Shown here one piece after another: positions 11,598 through 23,267 of a stretch of DNA of 64,000 nucleotides. Under the pieces are notes generated by a model that was given only the letters and a program-made list of their open reading frames with translations, did not search any database and was not told where the DNA came from. The stretch spans positions 90,524,696-90,588,695 of the forward strand of contig OX638132.1 of the NCBI GenBank assembly GCA_951804985.1. The letters run 5' to 3'. The position numbers were made by a program, and so were the translations under genes. This stretch comes from Dryomyza anilis. Its lineage: Eukaryota > Arthropoda > Insecta > Diptera > Dryomyzidae. Position 1 is the stretch's first letter. Every line of letters starts with the position of its first letter.

Positions 11598-13103
11598 ATG
11601 TGGAAATATGTGTTTTTGTATATGCTTGTCATTAATCAGCATTTGAGAATTGTCGCATGCGATGAATTGCCAAACTGTTCACGTTTTTTCAACTTTTCGG
11701 ATAACAACTACATAAGTGGTATCGTTTTGATGCCAAATGTACAATTTGGAATAATCGATGTCAAAGTGACTTTCAGTTACCCCTTAAGTCATGTGGTAAT
11801 TAATACAATTCGAGTAAAATTAAAAAAATAAATAATTTAAATGTGTTATATTTTAGGCACAAAACGGAAATATTCAACACCGTGATGATTACCAAAGTAT
11901 GCGCGAAAAAATACGTAATGGACAACCCATATATTATGTCTTGGATTTTCCGTTGCCCCATGTAAAACCCATAATAACGGCGATACTTTATAATGACAAA
12001 ATAATATGTGCTGCTGACAAATGTGATAATTACAAAAAAAATATAATACACCCACCATATAGTAATTGATTTCTTTCAAACGTAGATCCAGCACCTTCCT
12101 CATGGATTACACTACATCTTTGGCTAATTTTACCGGATCATGGCTCAATGAAATTTAAGCCAATCATTGAAAATGTGCCTATTAATTATATAAAAGATAC
12201 AAATGCAGCTCTAGTGGAAAAACCCTCCTCAAGCGATATGTCACAAGCCGTGTCCGATATATGCGGCCAGGAAATAGGCGCAGCCGCTTTCGAGCCTTTG
12301 ATTTATGGCGGCACCGCATTGCGACGTGGCCAATTTCCCTGGTTAACGGCGATTTATGAAAAGTCTGCCGTAGGTCTGCAGTTTCTATGCGGCGGTTCGC
12401 TTATCTCCAGTCGCATGATCCTCTCTGCGGCGCATTGTTTCGAAATGAAACAACTATCGGCCGATCGTATTGTCGTTTATCTCGGCCGACACAATCTGAC
12501 CAACTACATGGAGTCCGACATGGTGGTTCGTGACATTCTAAATCTTCACATTAGTCCTGAGTATAGAGCGGATGCATTTCATGATGCTGATGTGGCGCTG
12601 CTGGAAATGGTGACACCGGTTCTGTATATTTTTAAACTTCTTGAAAATGCACCAAATAAGATTTACTCCTTTATAGTTTTACAAATTATATACGTCCGAT
12701 TTGTTTATGGACTGAACCTGCGCAACTAAGTCTTATAACGGGCATCGACGGTGTGGTAGCCGGTTGGGGTTCAGACGAAGCCGGAAAGTCTGTGTCGCAG
12801 GTGCCGAAATCAGTGCAAGTCACAATAGTATCGAATGAGTCCTGTCTACGTTCGTTACCGGTTTTTAATGTGCTTACCTCGTCTCGCACGTTATGCGCTG
12901 GCAAACGCGACGATACCGGGCCCTGTAAAGGCGATTCAGGCGGTGGTCTGGTCATCTTTCGCAACGGTCGCTGGGTATTGCGTGCCATTGTCTCCTCTGG
13001 TTTGACACGAAATGAACGATGTAATTTGCGGGAGTACACTGTATACTGTGATGTGGCACAGCATATGGTCTGGTTACAAACCGTTATGAATAAGCAGAAT
13101 TAA
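11598..13103 (+). CDS. Secreted serine protease of the gastrulation-defective (GD_N + trypsin-fold) type
   Basis: I read four exons: 11598-11795, 11857-12022, 12086-12623 and 12677-13103. Introns are 61, 63 and 53 nt, and the predicted protein is 442 residues. Residues 1-21 form a signal peptide. Residues about 26-140 look like the gd N-terminal domain (CSRFFNF, YYVLDFPLPHVKPIITA). The S1 domain starts at IYGG (residue 194), with the catalytic triad at His238 (SAAHC), Asp290 (DADVALL) and Ser388 (GDSGGG). P1 of the presumed activation site is Leu, not Arg, and the residue equivalent to chymotrypsin 189 is Gly, so trypsin-like cleavage is unlikely; both traits recall gd relatives. The second intron is the least certain: it removes an in-frame TGA at 12067. 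The donor (GTGATA) is weak but phase is kept. Function is unknown. Confidence 0.85.
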
Positions 13104-13190
13104 AAATGAAGAAACAAAATTTAAAACCTCTCAGAATTTTATTTTGTGAACTGCATCTTTAAGTTGTTATATCTCATAAACGGAGCGTAC

Positions 13191-13472
13191 TACAGAGAAA
13201 AAAAAATTCGATGTAAATATAGCAACCGATATTAATTGCATTCAAGAATCAATACATTTTCTTTTCTTCGCAGTTTTAGCAAATATAATTGCTGCAACTG
13301 CGCCGACTAATTAATTTGCGTACAAATATTCATATTAGCAAACGTAATTGCTGATTTAACGAAGAATCTCAAATGTTTTCATAAAATTTTTGTATTTCAT
13401 GGATTTCGGATTGATTAATGAATGCAATTAATATCGATTGCTATATTTACGTCGATTATTTTTTTCTGTGTA
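13191..13472. mobile_element. MITE with long terminal inverted repeats
   Basis: Left: TACAGAGAAAAAAAAATTCG, then TGTAAATATAGCAACCGATA. Right: TATCGATTGCTATATTTACG, then TCGATTATTTTTTTCTGTGTA. The arms pair over roughly 55 bp. There is no coding frame. It lies just past the protease 3' end. Confidence 0.8.
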
Positions 13473-13625
13473 GAGGGATCCAAATAGGCGCATCTTTTAG
13501 TGATTTCAAAGTCAATTATTTACGGTAAAAATTGCATAACTCGCAAAAGTGACCGTTGAACTTAGTTTTTATTAAAACCTTCATAACTTTTAAACGGAGC
13601 GTCGTAGAGGAGTCACAGTGGGGCC

Positions 13626-13706
13626 ACAGAACGCGGTATAGAAAAATGTTTCTATGAATAGCTGTTGTTAGCCCCAGTCCAGGCTGGAACCGGGGACCTT
13701 TCGCAA
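13626..13706 (-). mobile_element. SINE fragment (body and B-box part)
   Basis: On the minus strand it reads GGTTCCAGCCTGGACTGGGG, then GCTAACAACAGCTATTCATA and AACATTTTTCTATACCGCG, the same order as the full SINE. The tRNA 5' half is missing past CTTTCGC. Confidence 0.75.
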
Positions 13707-14957
13707 ATAAAACTACGAATAAAATATAATAAATAAAAATAAAATATATAAAAATAAAGTAACATAATAATAGAGTAACATAATACAAAATAAAATAGAT
13801 AAAAAAAAACGTTTGAAGAATTTATAAAAATTATTACAAACTTTTTAAACAAAACCCCTTGATATATGCAATAAAATCTTTAACAAAAAAATAAAATATT
13901 TATTTTTAAACCAAGCTACAGACAAAAAGAAAGTCGTTGTAGGAGGGCTTAAATTAAGCTGCCCCCATAAATATACAACATAAAAATATTACAAAATATC
14001 GTAGATAAACTGCTGCGCCTAAATATAATGAATAAATAAACTAAAGACAACATGGAAACAAAAACTTAAATTATATCAAATAAAGAAATATTTTTATGAA
14101 CACGGGCTTGAATTTATGTTAAAATTAAACACAAAAACGTTGCAACTAAATGAAATATAAACTGTCCAAGTACAGCTATTCGAAAAACACAAAACAATGT
14201 AATATAATTTGCTTTATTATCTCCTTTTACTTCTGATATAAATAAAACTGTAATAGAGATCCGAAATAAATACAGGTTGCATTTATATATTGTAGAATTG
14301 ATTAATAGACAGTTTCTAGTACGTGATCTTTTCCACAATGGTTACATTTTTTACTAACGGTGGAGACAAATCGAGATGAAATATTATATATATTTTTTTT
14401 TAATTTCAACTGCAAGTGTAATAAATTCGTGGAAGTTGTAAAGGTCAAAAATGCGCAATGAATGCATGAAAAAATACACTAGATGGTGCTACTTTGTTGG
14501 AAAGGTATACAGAAAGTGTACATAATGATCTGTTTTTAACATATATGTGGTTAAGATGTTGCGATTATTACATATTTATGTATTCAGAAGTAAAATGTTA
14601 ACTTAAAATATTATTTTTTATTAATGTAAATGTATCACCTCCGAAATTTGCGCCTAATTTGCGGTAATTTAATGTTATATTTTTTAAAGTACGAATGATT
14701 TAAACATTTCATTTCGTATGCCTTTTATTTAGAACAAAGAATCAACTTGGTGATATTTGCCATTTAACATTTTAAATTACTTTTTGATTTTAAAATACGT
14801 TTTTTCTTGTTTTTCTAAAAACGCAATTGCATCAACTTAGACAGTTTTGATTCCTAACAAATCAATTACACTACACGACAAAATGAGAAAAACTTTTTTT
14901 TCGTATTGAAAATGATCCACAGAATTCGAAAATATGAATTAAAAAGTTTTCTATGGA
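13707..14957. other. Intergenic, AT-rich, nothing recognised
   Basis: There is no coding frame with family-like features and no obvious repeat copy elsewhere in the window. Confidence 0.4.
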
Positions 14958-14959
14958 TA

Positions 14960-15568
14960 AGGACTGCGTCGAATAAAATTGTCCGTTACATATCTTCCCA
15001 TAATGTGCTATTGCAAGATTAAAATTAAAAAAATTTGATCATAGTAGCTCTGAATTAAATGGCAGAAAATAATTTGTGTCAGTTATAGTCAATACAAAAT
15101 TTATTTAACGCAAAAATGGCAAACGAAGTGGAAGTGCGAGAAAATATAATTAAAATTTTTCAAAAACAACCTAGTTGGTCTTTTAAAAAATTTTCCAAGG
15201 AGGTAGGGGCTAACCCTAAGACCATTTCTCGCGTTATCAACCGCTTTAAGGAAGACCTGAGTATTGATCGGAAGAAAGGTTCTGGTAAAAAAAGGCCCAC
15301 ATGATCGCGAAAAGTCGAAGAAGGTTGTGAATATTTTAAAGAAAGATCCAAGCATATCCGGAAGGAAATTGGCGAGAAAGGCGGATTGCTCAGAATCTTT
15401 CGTGCGCAGGACTAAGAAAGAAGCTGGGCTGAAGACGTACAAGGTCCAAAAAGTTCCGGATAGAAATGCCGTCAAGAATGAAACCGCAAAACAACGAGCT
15501 AAAAAGCTGAACCAAGATTTTTTTAAAAAATTCGATTGCTGCATAATGGACGACGAAACTAATGTTTA
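14960..15568 (+). pseudogene. 5' half of a DD37E-like Tc1 transposon
   Basis: The left terminal inverted repeat AGGACTGCGTCGAATAAAAT begins right after a TA at 14958-14959. The transposase start is the ATG at 15116. The N-terminal DNA-binding half is nearly collinear with 6701 onward, with the same one-base A-run frameshift near 15285-15300. Similarity ends just after the first catalytic Asp region (CCIMDDET) at about 15568. The catalytic core and right terminus are gone. A Helentron-like element begins 130 bp further on. Confidence 0.85.
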
Positions 15569-15699
15569 TAGGTAGTAAACAATAGGTAATTAAACAATCA
15601 AAAAACATTTCTTACAATATTTTGAAATTGGTTCATTGGTTTAAGAGAACTCTGTAGAAGAACTCGAGAAATGTTAATTTAAATCAAAAATAATTTAAA

Positions 15700-16435
15700 C
15701 CAGTTGGGAAGGTTAGATCACATGGGAAATTTTAAAGTAGGTGTAATTCTGATAGTTAGGATTATCAAAATTATAGTCGGTCTAAGCCGACTATAAATAC
15801 CCTACACATATGTGTGGTTACCATTCAAAGTGATATATAGGTCACCAGGGTATACGAATCCTGAAAATAACTACAAACATTCAATCGCTGAAGAATTTCC
15901 ATTCATTTGATACCCATATTTACAAATGTGTAGGTGTACCGAATTTCGATTTTTTTTTTTGTGAACCACAAGTCTTTTTGCCGGAAAACATTATTATCAT
16001 GTATTTGAGCATGATATCAATATATATTTGACCAAAAAAGTTTACCTAAGCACGTATACATAAAAATTGATCTTTATATGTACATTTTATATGAGGTATT
16101 TGAACATAAGTGGTCGGATCATAGGTCACAATGGACCGATCTCGCCAATTTTTTCGCACATACAGCGTAGGTATATTAGTAATCTAAGTTATAAGTTTCA
16201 TTTATCTAGCTCTTCTATTTTAAAAGTCTTAGGGATTTCAACAGACAGACAGACGGACAGACAGACGGACAGACAGACAGACGGACAGACAGACGGACAT
16301 CGCTAAATCGACTCAGGAGGTCATGCTGATCAAGAATATATATACTTTTCCATACCGGAGATGCTTCCTTCTGGGTGTTACAAACGGCGTACCAAACTGA
16401 ATATACCCTTTCACTCTTAGTGTAGGGTATAAAAA
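15700..16435 (+). mobile_element. DINE-1/mini-me-like Helentron with GTCY microsatellite
   Basis: It starts CCAGTTGGGAAGGTTAG. The 5' block equals the fragment at 3722-3960. It then has a core, a (GACAGACG)n microsatellite at about 16242-16297, the CTAAATCGACTC and GATCAAGAATATATATAC 3' block, and ends TGTAGGGTATAAAA. Known DINE-1/mini-me elements have this layout (5' subterminal repeats, core, GTCY array, 3' end) and spread by rolling circle without coding sequence. Confidence 0.75.
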
Positions 16436-16611
16436 TTGCGAAAAAAATCTAAAAAGCGTGATGCTGCACAGATTGCAATATTCCAGAATTACATGCACCT
16501 TTTTAAATAAAATGAGATAGAAATTTATAAATTGTATGTATACAGTTTGAGAACAGAAAAAAAATCATATGAAAGCATAACAATTGAGTGTAACCTGAAA
16601 AAATGCCTATT

Positions 16612-16770
16612 TTATACCTTATACCGTATAGGTTATAAAATGAATGTGAGGATATTTTAGCGTCTCTTAGGAGGCGAGATCCGTATGAAAATGTATATAT
16701 TTTCTTGATCAACATCACTTTTCGATTCGATTTAGACATGACCGTCTGTCGGTCCGCCTATACACGATAA
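16612..16770 (-). mobile_element. DINE-1/mini-me-like 3' fragment, inverted
   Basis: It reads TTGATCAACATCACTTTTCG followed by GTCTGTCGGTCCGCC, the reverse complement of the 3' block and microsatellite edge of the element ending at 16435. The two elements therefore lie tail to tail, 180 bp apart. Confidence 0.65.
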
Positions 16771-16950
16771 CTTGAATGCGAATTACGAATGCGATGAAAT
16801 TTATGTTCAATATACTTTAGTAGAATGGTAAATCTAAGTTCGAAAATGAATTGTATTACTTAACGTACTCAACTACATCTCATGCAAGATATGGGTCACT
16901 TTTTATGATTCCATATCCCGTTAAGTATTCAAGATAAAGTTATAAAATGC

Positions 16951-17346
16951 CAGTAGTAAATTTGTCCAGGCCTTGCCAGTAGAAGCGCTGCTATAACAAC
17001 TCCTTAGTATGCTCAATACATATTCTGCCATCACTGAAGCTAGTTTACTTCTAGCACACCTTCTAGAGAATCAGCGCCAATCGATTTGGTGACTATTTCT
17101 AATATTTTTCAAATAGAAAAGCGTAGCACTGCTAGCTCACCTTCTAATGGAATGCTAACAGTAATGAGTCAAACTATTTTGTGAGACCTTTTGAGACCCG
17201 TTCTCTGAGAAACGAATAGGGAAGTCCTGCAAAAATGTTCATTTCATATAAAAAAGAAAAAAGGAAATCATTTAGTCGGGAAGGAGTTCTATCTGCTTGA
17301 GAATCAGAGCTAGCATAGCTTCATGTGCCAGAAATTTACTACAGGG
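16951..17346. mobile_element. MITE with CCAGTAGTAAA ends, copy 1
   Basis: Left end CCAGTAGTAAATTTGTCC; right end TTTACTACAGGG. The interior matches 58982-59343 over most of its length (CACCTTCTAGAGAATCAGCG, GCTAGCTCACCTTCTAATGG). Neither copy has a frame of useful length. Confidence 0.8.
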
Positions 17347-17472
17347 ATTTGAAATTAGTTGTAAACAATAACTTATCAATGCACATTTAGTATTTTGTCA
17401 TAAAATAATAAACTATTTAATATATTAACGTATTTTTATTATTCACTCAAAAATCAAGAAACAACCCAGTAT

Positions 17473-17860
17473 GCCATTCGTATCGATATCGTTACGAGAT
17501 CAATGCGAGTAGATGGAGAAATCACACGACATCGGAGACGTTCTCGTAACGATATCGAGCGTCCTAGATGGTAGGTAGATATCGAAACATTTTGTCGGAG
17601 TTTTCTCTATACGAGACATTTTTCGAAATCGGAACGATATCGAAGAAAAAAAAAGTTCGAGATTGCTGCGAAAAATATTGCGATATCGATTTGATAAATC
17701 TTTAAATATCGTATATTGTCAAAGAATTTGAATGTACGAAAATTTTTAAAAATTAGAATCGAGAATGCAACGAGATCGAACTTTTTTATCGAAGTTATTC
17801 GAGAAAGCTTCGAGGCATCGAAGGTCTCCTCAATGTCTTCGAAAGAGTGTGGACTAATTT
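17473..17860. repeat. Palindrome-rich CGATATCG segment
   Basis: A perfect 16-bp inverted repeat, CGATATCGTTACGAGA, lies at 17484-17499 and its complement at 17542-17557 with a 42-bp loop. Further GATATCG and TCGAAG motifs continue to 17860. It may be a foldback relic. Confidence 0.6.
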
Positions 17861-18104
17861 TGTAATATTGCAAATTGTGTATCATCTTACTTTCTTGATT
17901 TTTTCAATATTTTAAATACATTTTTGATTTAAATTTTTGTTGAAAAAAAAATCTTTTTTTTAAGTTCTCCTATCGAGTTCTCTTCAACTAGTGAACTAAT
18001 TTAAAAATGTTCTAAGAAATATTTATTGGATATTCGACTCATATGAGTTCTTTTGATTTCTTACATAATTTGATTTTTGAATAAATATGCATGATGTCTG
18101 TAGA

Positions 18105-18301
18105 TAAAGGGTTTTTCAATAAGAGCCAACCACGAGTCGAAATTATTAAAATTTACTACCGAAATTCGAATTCGTATTTCTTTCCATCATGAAATGGCAA
18201 ACCTTACTGAAGAGAAATGTCAAAAGAGCGGCAAGAAATACGGCGTCGTTTGCTGTCCCTGGCGCTCTACTTTTGTAGCGTCCCTGTTGAAAAACCCTTT
18301 A
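18105..18301. mobile_element. Hairpin MITE (Tc1/mariner type), short copy
   Basis: Left end AAAGGGTTTTTCAATAAGAG with TA before it; right end GAAAAACCCTTTA. The inner right arm (TGAAATGGCAAACCTTACTG, GTCAAAAGAGCGGCAAGAAA) matches the larger copies at 19187 and 39787, while most of the left arm is deleted. Confidence 0.85.
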
Positions 18302-19186
18302 CTTTGACAAAATGAACTTTATATAATTGTGCTGTGATGCACTTTTCAATGAATTTAAAATGTGATATCAATATATCTAGAAGACAACATTGTAGCAAGT
18401 TCAACGAAAATTAAGTTATTTTTATTTCCATAAAAAATCATGTTAATCTTCATATAAAATTTCCAACTAATCATTAGAATAATAATAGTGATATAGTACA
18501 GAATAAAAGCAAATTATACAGTTTATTATTTTTCAACCAATAGCTAAAATCTAAAACCCTCTGCCGCAATAACAAAACTCCATTCACTATAAATGACCAC
18601 AGTGGTAAAAATGGTGCCAGCGCATTATTAACATCAACTGAATGCAATGCATAAATTGTAGAAAATTGTGATAATTTCTTGCAGACAACGAAATTTGTAT
18701 TAAGGTTACGAAAATATAAATATGAAACTTTAGCAAAATTGTTTAGCAAAATGCAGCAAAAACAACAGAAAAGTTTTTTTCTTTTTTTTTGTCGTACAAT
18801 TTTCTGCAATTTGCGCAGCAATTAGCAATTTTTGTGCAACTAAATGTAAATTCTGTGCTTAGAGAGTAGCAGCAGCATCCAACACACCTTTCTTCAGTGC
18901 AGAAAACATTTAAATAGTACCGAGTCGTTGAGGTCGCAGAACAGTGCAAATTTTCAGTTTCAACCAACAACATTGGCGTAGTTTTGTTTTATTTCATTCT
19001 TTGTAGTTTTTTTTTTAATTTATTATGGTGCATATTTTAGGGAAACAGTTTCAGAAAAATGGTGTGTAAAAAAATGTTAATTAAAAAGAATTGCTCAACT
19101 ATAAACTAAATTCTCATAAATAAAAATAAATTTTGGAAACAAAAATAGATGTATATCAAAAAAATAAAATTGTTATAAATGACATG
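18302..19186. other. Intergenic; 18560-18970 is of higher complexity
   Basis: There is no repeat match within the window. Frames of 76 and 115 codons on the minus strand have no domain-like features. I see no splice pattern that makes a gene. Confidence 0.3.
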
Positions 19187-19532
19187 TAAAGGGTTTTCAA
19201 TAAGAGTGCTACAAAAGTTTTTTTTTCAAGGATTTTTCAACAGGGACGCTACAAAAGTAGAGCGACAGGGACAGCAAACGACGCCATATTTCTTGCCGCT
19301 CTTTTGATATTTCTCTTCAGTAAGGTTTGCCATTTCATGGTGAAAAGATATACGAGTCAACAACGAGTCGAAATTATTAAAATTTACTACCGAAATTCGA
19401 ATTCGTATATCTATCCATCATGAAATGGCAAACCTTACTGAAGAGAAATGTCAAAAGAGCGGCAAGAAATATGGCGTCGTTTGCTGTCTCTGCGCTCTAC
19501 TTTTGTAGCGTTCCTGTTAAAAAAACCCTTTA
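19187..19532. mobile_element. Hairpin MITE, full palindromic copy
   Basis: The ends AAAGGGTTTTC...AAAACCCTTT are flanked by TA. Two arms of roughly 140 bp are near-perfect reverse complements (left CGACGCCATATTTCTTGCCG; right CGGCAAGAAATATGGCGTCG). The centre holds AACGAGTCGAAATTATTAAA. The left arm and centre equal the start of the transposon at 54083. Confidence 0.88.
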
Positions 19533-20520
19533 CAAGTCGTTTAAAGGAACCTTAATAAGCAAGGTTTTTCCTTAGTAAAATTTTACATCATTTATTATAT
19601 CATAAACCTATAAAACAATTAAAGTTAATAATACTACTCAACATGGATATCCAATGGACATTAGGACATGAGTCTCCATACAAAAAAAAAAGATCCGTAC
19701 ATTTTTTTTGTAAGTTCTGCCGTAAACTAAAATCTTACATAGAGATCGAATCAAAACCAAAAAAAATATTTTTTTGGAATCCCTTATTTGACAATTTTTA
19801 ATATTGATATTTTCTTTAAGGTTTTAAAAAATTGTTCTCATCAAAAAAAAAAATTATAAACTTAGTTTTTATCGAAATTCGTATTTAATATTTTTTATTA
19901 TTTGACTGCATCATAATATTATAATAGTTTACCTAACATGTGTCGTATTTTCTTGTGTAGCACTTTTTGTAGTGCTCTCAAAAACTTGCAAATATCTAAA
20001 AAAATATTTAAAGTATTTGAAAATTTTTAGAACACTACAAAAAGTGATACACATAAAAATTACGGACGGGACAAAAACACGGAAATTTTCAAAACGATTT
20101 TTTTCGGACAATATTAAAACGAATCATCATAGTGCGACCATATGATGTTATAAACTTGTGATGATGTTGTAAAAACACCACTACCTATCACGTGACCGGT
20201 ACCATGGGTACCGAATAAGTACTGTATCAGTTCTGTGATAGGTCTAAAGCTATGCATGTGGAGACGGATCGTGTCCATGCTAAACATGTCGCTAGTAAAG
20301 GCGAAAAGGCAATAGGTGGCGCCATAGTCACGATACTTGTTTACACGCTGCAACTAAGGCGTCTATAATTCGTAGACTGTTTTTCGATACTGTATTGATT
20401 GAAATACAGTATGTCTTCCCATCATTAGTGAAATATAAATGCATGAAGGAGTTGGTAAAATAAAAAAGAATCTAAATGTAAAATAACTAAAATTTAAAAT
20501 ATATAAAAAATAAATAAAAA
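19533..20520. other. Intergenic, no gene recognised
   Basis: Mostly AT-rich. A more GC-balanced block at 20110-20400 contains TTCTGTGATAGGTCTAAAG, which recurs at about 21476-21494, hinting at one older repeat split by the Helentron at 20521. Confidence 0.35.
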
Positions 20521-21360
20521 CGAGTTGGGAAAGTTAGGTCACATGGGTAAGTTCGGTCACATGGGGCGGATTTTTATAGTCGGTCGGGCCCTACTATGGA
20601 ATACCCTACACCTTTGGTGAGGATATTAATGTGGGATATTTAATTGCATACATTTTAAAGTTTATAATTATGCTGAACCTCCCCACCCTCAGAATATTAT
20701 TCATAAATCAGAAATTTACGTCCTATATCCCCATAAATTAAAAAAATTATACAAAAGTATAAACAACTAAAAAAAAAAAAAGAATAATATAATTGGGCGG
20801 ACCACGCCTATATTTAAAAATTTGAAAGGCTAATATTTCATAGATTTGATTTTAATAATTTACGGATCAAATTCCCACTATGAAAACCCGGGAAATAATG
20901 AAAAAAAAAGTGGGCGGATCACGCCCATTTTTGGACCACATATTTACAGGTGAATTTTAAAAATACTTTTTAAATTTTATAAGTATACCTTGAATACTTT
21001 TCGAGTTATTAGTTCCGAAAGAGTTATATAAAAGTGACTTGTATGGGAGGTGGGCGTGTCCGTTGACCGATTTGGCTCATTTTCAAACTCAGTTCCTACT
21101 TTTGGCTAAAATATATTGAGACGAAATTTCATCGCATTCTGATCAGTATTTCTCAAGTTATTCTGTATTCGGACAGCAAGACAGCAAGACAGCAAGACAG
21201 CAAGACGGACAGACAGACAGACAGACGGACATGGCTAAACGGACTCGGGTAGTGATGCTGATCAAGAATATATATACTTTTCCATACCGGACACGCCTCC
21301 TAAGGGGCGTTACAATATATGCACAAAGTTAATATACCCTGTACCTCATAGGTGTATAAA
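20521..21360 (+). mobile_element. DINE-1/mini-me-like Helentron with (CAAGACAG)n/(GACAGACG)n array
   Basis: It starts GAGTTGGGAAAGTTAGGTCA with a nearby second GGTCACATGGG. The core holds GGGCGGACCACGCC-type phrases. The microsatellite at 21172-21230 begins with an 8-bp CAAGACAG repeat and shifts to GACAGACG. The 3' block has GATCAAGAATATATATAC and CATACCGGACACGCCTCC. Confidence 0.75.
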
Positions 21361-21880
21361 TATATATTTATTTTACTGAATGTACCATTGACACCGATCA
21401 CACAACAGGATTTTGAAGACTAGTTATATGATAGGTCTAAAGATACCGGTAACAGAACACGATTTTTAAAGAACAGTTCTGTGATAGGTCTAAAGGTCTG
21501 CTGGTGTTAATTGACCCCTCTCCAGGACAACGCCATGTCTAAGTTGCTGGTTTGTTTCATATTAAAGAGACAGAACTAGGACCTGTTAACTATTTCCGAG
21601 TAACCAGTCACGTGCCCGTTCTAGGACCGGTTCGTTTCCCCGTAGGGACATGTAACGGTGAAAGCAAAGCACAAACAAACCAACCTCAAATATTACTTCT
21701 TTGTAACTAATGTTTAAGTTTATCCGCTGTCCCATTTTAAATGGTAGTGTCTCAAAGTGAAGAAAAATTTAAAAACGTGACAAAAAGGCAAAAATTTATA
21801 AAGTGAAGAAGAAAAATCATTTTACTGTGTAGTTATCGGAAAATAATAAATTTTAGTGCACCTTTAAAAAATACTGTATT

Positions 21881-22155
21881 AAAAATAACTAAAAATGTAT
21901 TTAAAATAAATACATATGTATTTGATTTTCGTCCAAAAGCATATTTATTTATTTTTACTAAACTGATGTAGTTGTTCTTGTATGGCAAATTACTACATAA
22001 TTTAACAGCTTTTCTATATAAAATTTCAATACATATGTATAAAAAAACTTACATTTTGTCTTTATTTATACGTCCAGAAATATGTAGAAAAATATATTTT
22101 TTCAAAACAAAGACATAAAATGTATATAATTTGCTACAGTAATTTTTTCGGTGTA
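21881..22155. repeat. TACTACAT MITE family copy
   Basis: It contains ACTGATGTAGTTGTTC, CTTTTCTATATAAAATTTC and a right end GCTACAGTAATTTTTTCGGT plus GTA. The latter is the inverse of the left end ACACCGAAAAAATAATGTA at 60322. Confidence 0.6.
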
Positions 22156-22427
22156 CAGCTTTAACAAATTAGTGGCTTGTTGACAAGTCTTCCATATACA
22201 TTCGAATATTTTTTTAAATTGGACATTATTTTTTTTATTATTGATAACGCTAAACATTTGGTTTTAAAAATATAAACATAACTTAGCTGTTATTGAAAGT
22301 AAATTATGTTTTCATATTTAGAGACATTTTAATAGGGCTGTTATTGTATACAGGGGAATTAATAGTAAATTCAAAGAATATAATTTATATAAGAATTTAT
22401 AATAATATATAAATAATTTATAATGTA

Positions 22428-23200
22428 ACTAGCTGGACCCGTACACGACTCGTGCAAAGATTTTGTGAATGCAAGGTTATGAAGCAATTTTATTAATATA
22501 AATAACATTTTTATTATTTATATCAGGGACCCGTGGACGTATTTTTTATTGGTTTTGGTGAATTTTAATGTGGTTAGTTTTAGTGTGGTGAATTTTAGTG
22601 TGGTGAGTTTTTGTGTGGTAAATGTTTGTGTGGTGAATTTTAGTGTGGTGAATTTTAGTGTGGTGAATTTTGGTGTGGTGAGTTTCAATGTGGTGAGTTT
22701 TAGTGTGGTGAGTTTTAGTGTTGAGAGTTTTAGTGTGGTAAATTTGACTGTGGTGAATTTTATTGTGTTCATTTTTAGTGTGGTGAATTTGAGTGTGGTA
22801 AATTTTAGTGTGGTGAATTTCAGTATGGTTAGTTTTAGTGTGGTGAATTTTAGTGGGATGAGTTTTAGTGTGGTGAATTTTAATATGGTTGATTTTGTTT
22901 TTGTTTTCTATCCTTTTTTATTTTTCTGTTGTTTTTGAGTTATTGCTTAAGTTTTGTGCTTTTACTTTTGTTTTTGTGTTTGATTTTTGCTTTTGTTTTT
23001 GTGTTTTTTTTTTGTATTTTTTTTTGTAATTGTATTTTTTGTTTCATCTTCTTAGCTTGTGTATGTGCCGAGTTATGTCGTTTTGAAAGTTTAGGTTGTA
23101 TGATAGGTGCCACGCCCCTTTCTCCAATCCCGCCCATATATAGCCTATGACACCCTCGGTTTAGCGGTTTTGACGTGATGCTGGAACAAACAAACAGACT

Positions 23201-23231
<31 letters not shown>

Positions 23232-23265
23232 AGACGGACCCAGAGCTTTATATATATATATAGAT
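22428..23265 (+). mobile_element. Helentron-like element with 15-bp minisatellite, copy 1
   Basis: It begins ACTAGCTGGACCCGTACAC and contains a GTGGTGAATTTTAGT/GTGGTGAGTTTTAGT minisatellite at 22547-22895. A conserved 3' segment follows (TGTGCCGAGTTATGTCG, GGTGCCACGCCCC, CGTGATGCTGGAACAAAC), then a GACT/GACA microsatellite and a TATATATATATA-AGAT end. Four relatives occur in this window. The 129-codon frame through the array is a by-product of the 15-bp period. Confidence 0.8.
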
Positions 23266-23267
23266 AT

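Noticed and set aside
12062..12085. 24-nt intron removing the in-frame TGA of the protease
   Set aside because: Far below the minimum size of spliceosomal introns in flies; a 63-nt intron sharing the same acceptor is preferred.
11846..12103. Minus-strand frame opposite the protease N-terminus
   Set aside because: Antisense to family-like coding sequence with splice support on the plus strand.
22549..22938. 129-codon plus-strand frame with SVVNFSVV peptide repeats
   Set aside because: It is produced by the 15-bp minisatellite, whose period keeps any frame open; the opposite strand is equally open. No coding evidence.
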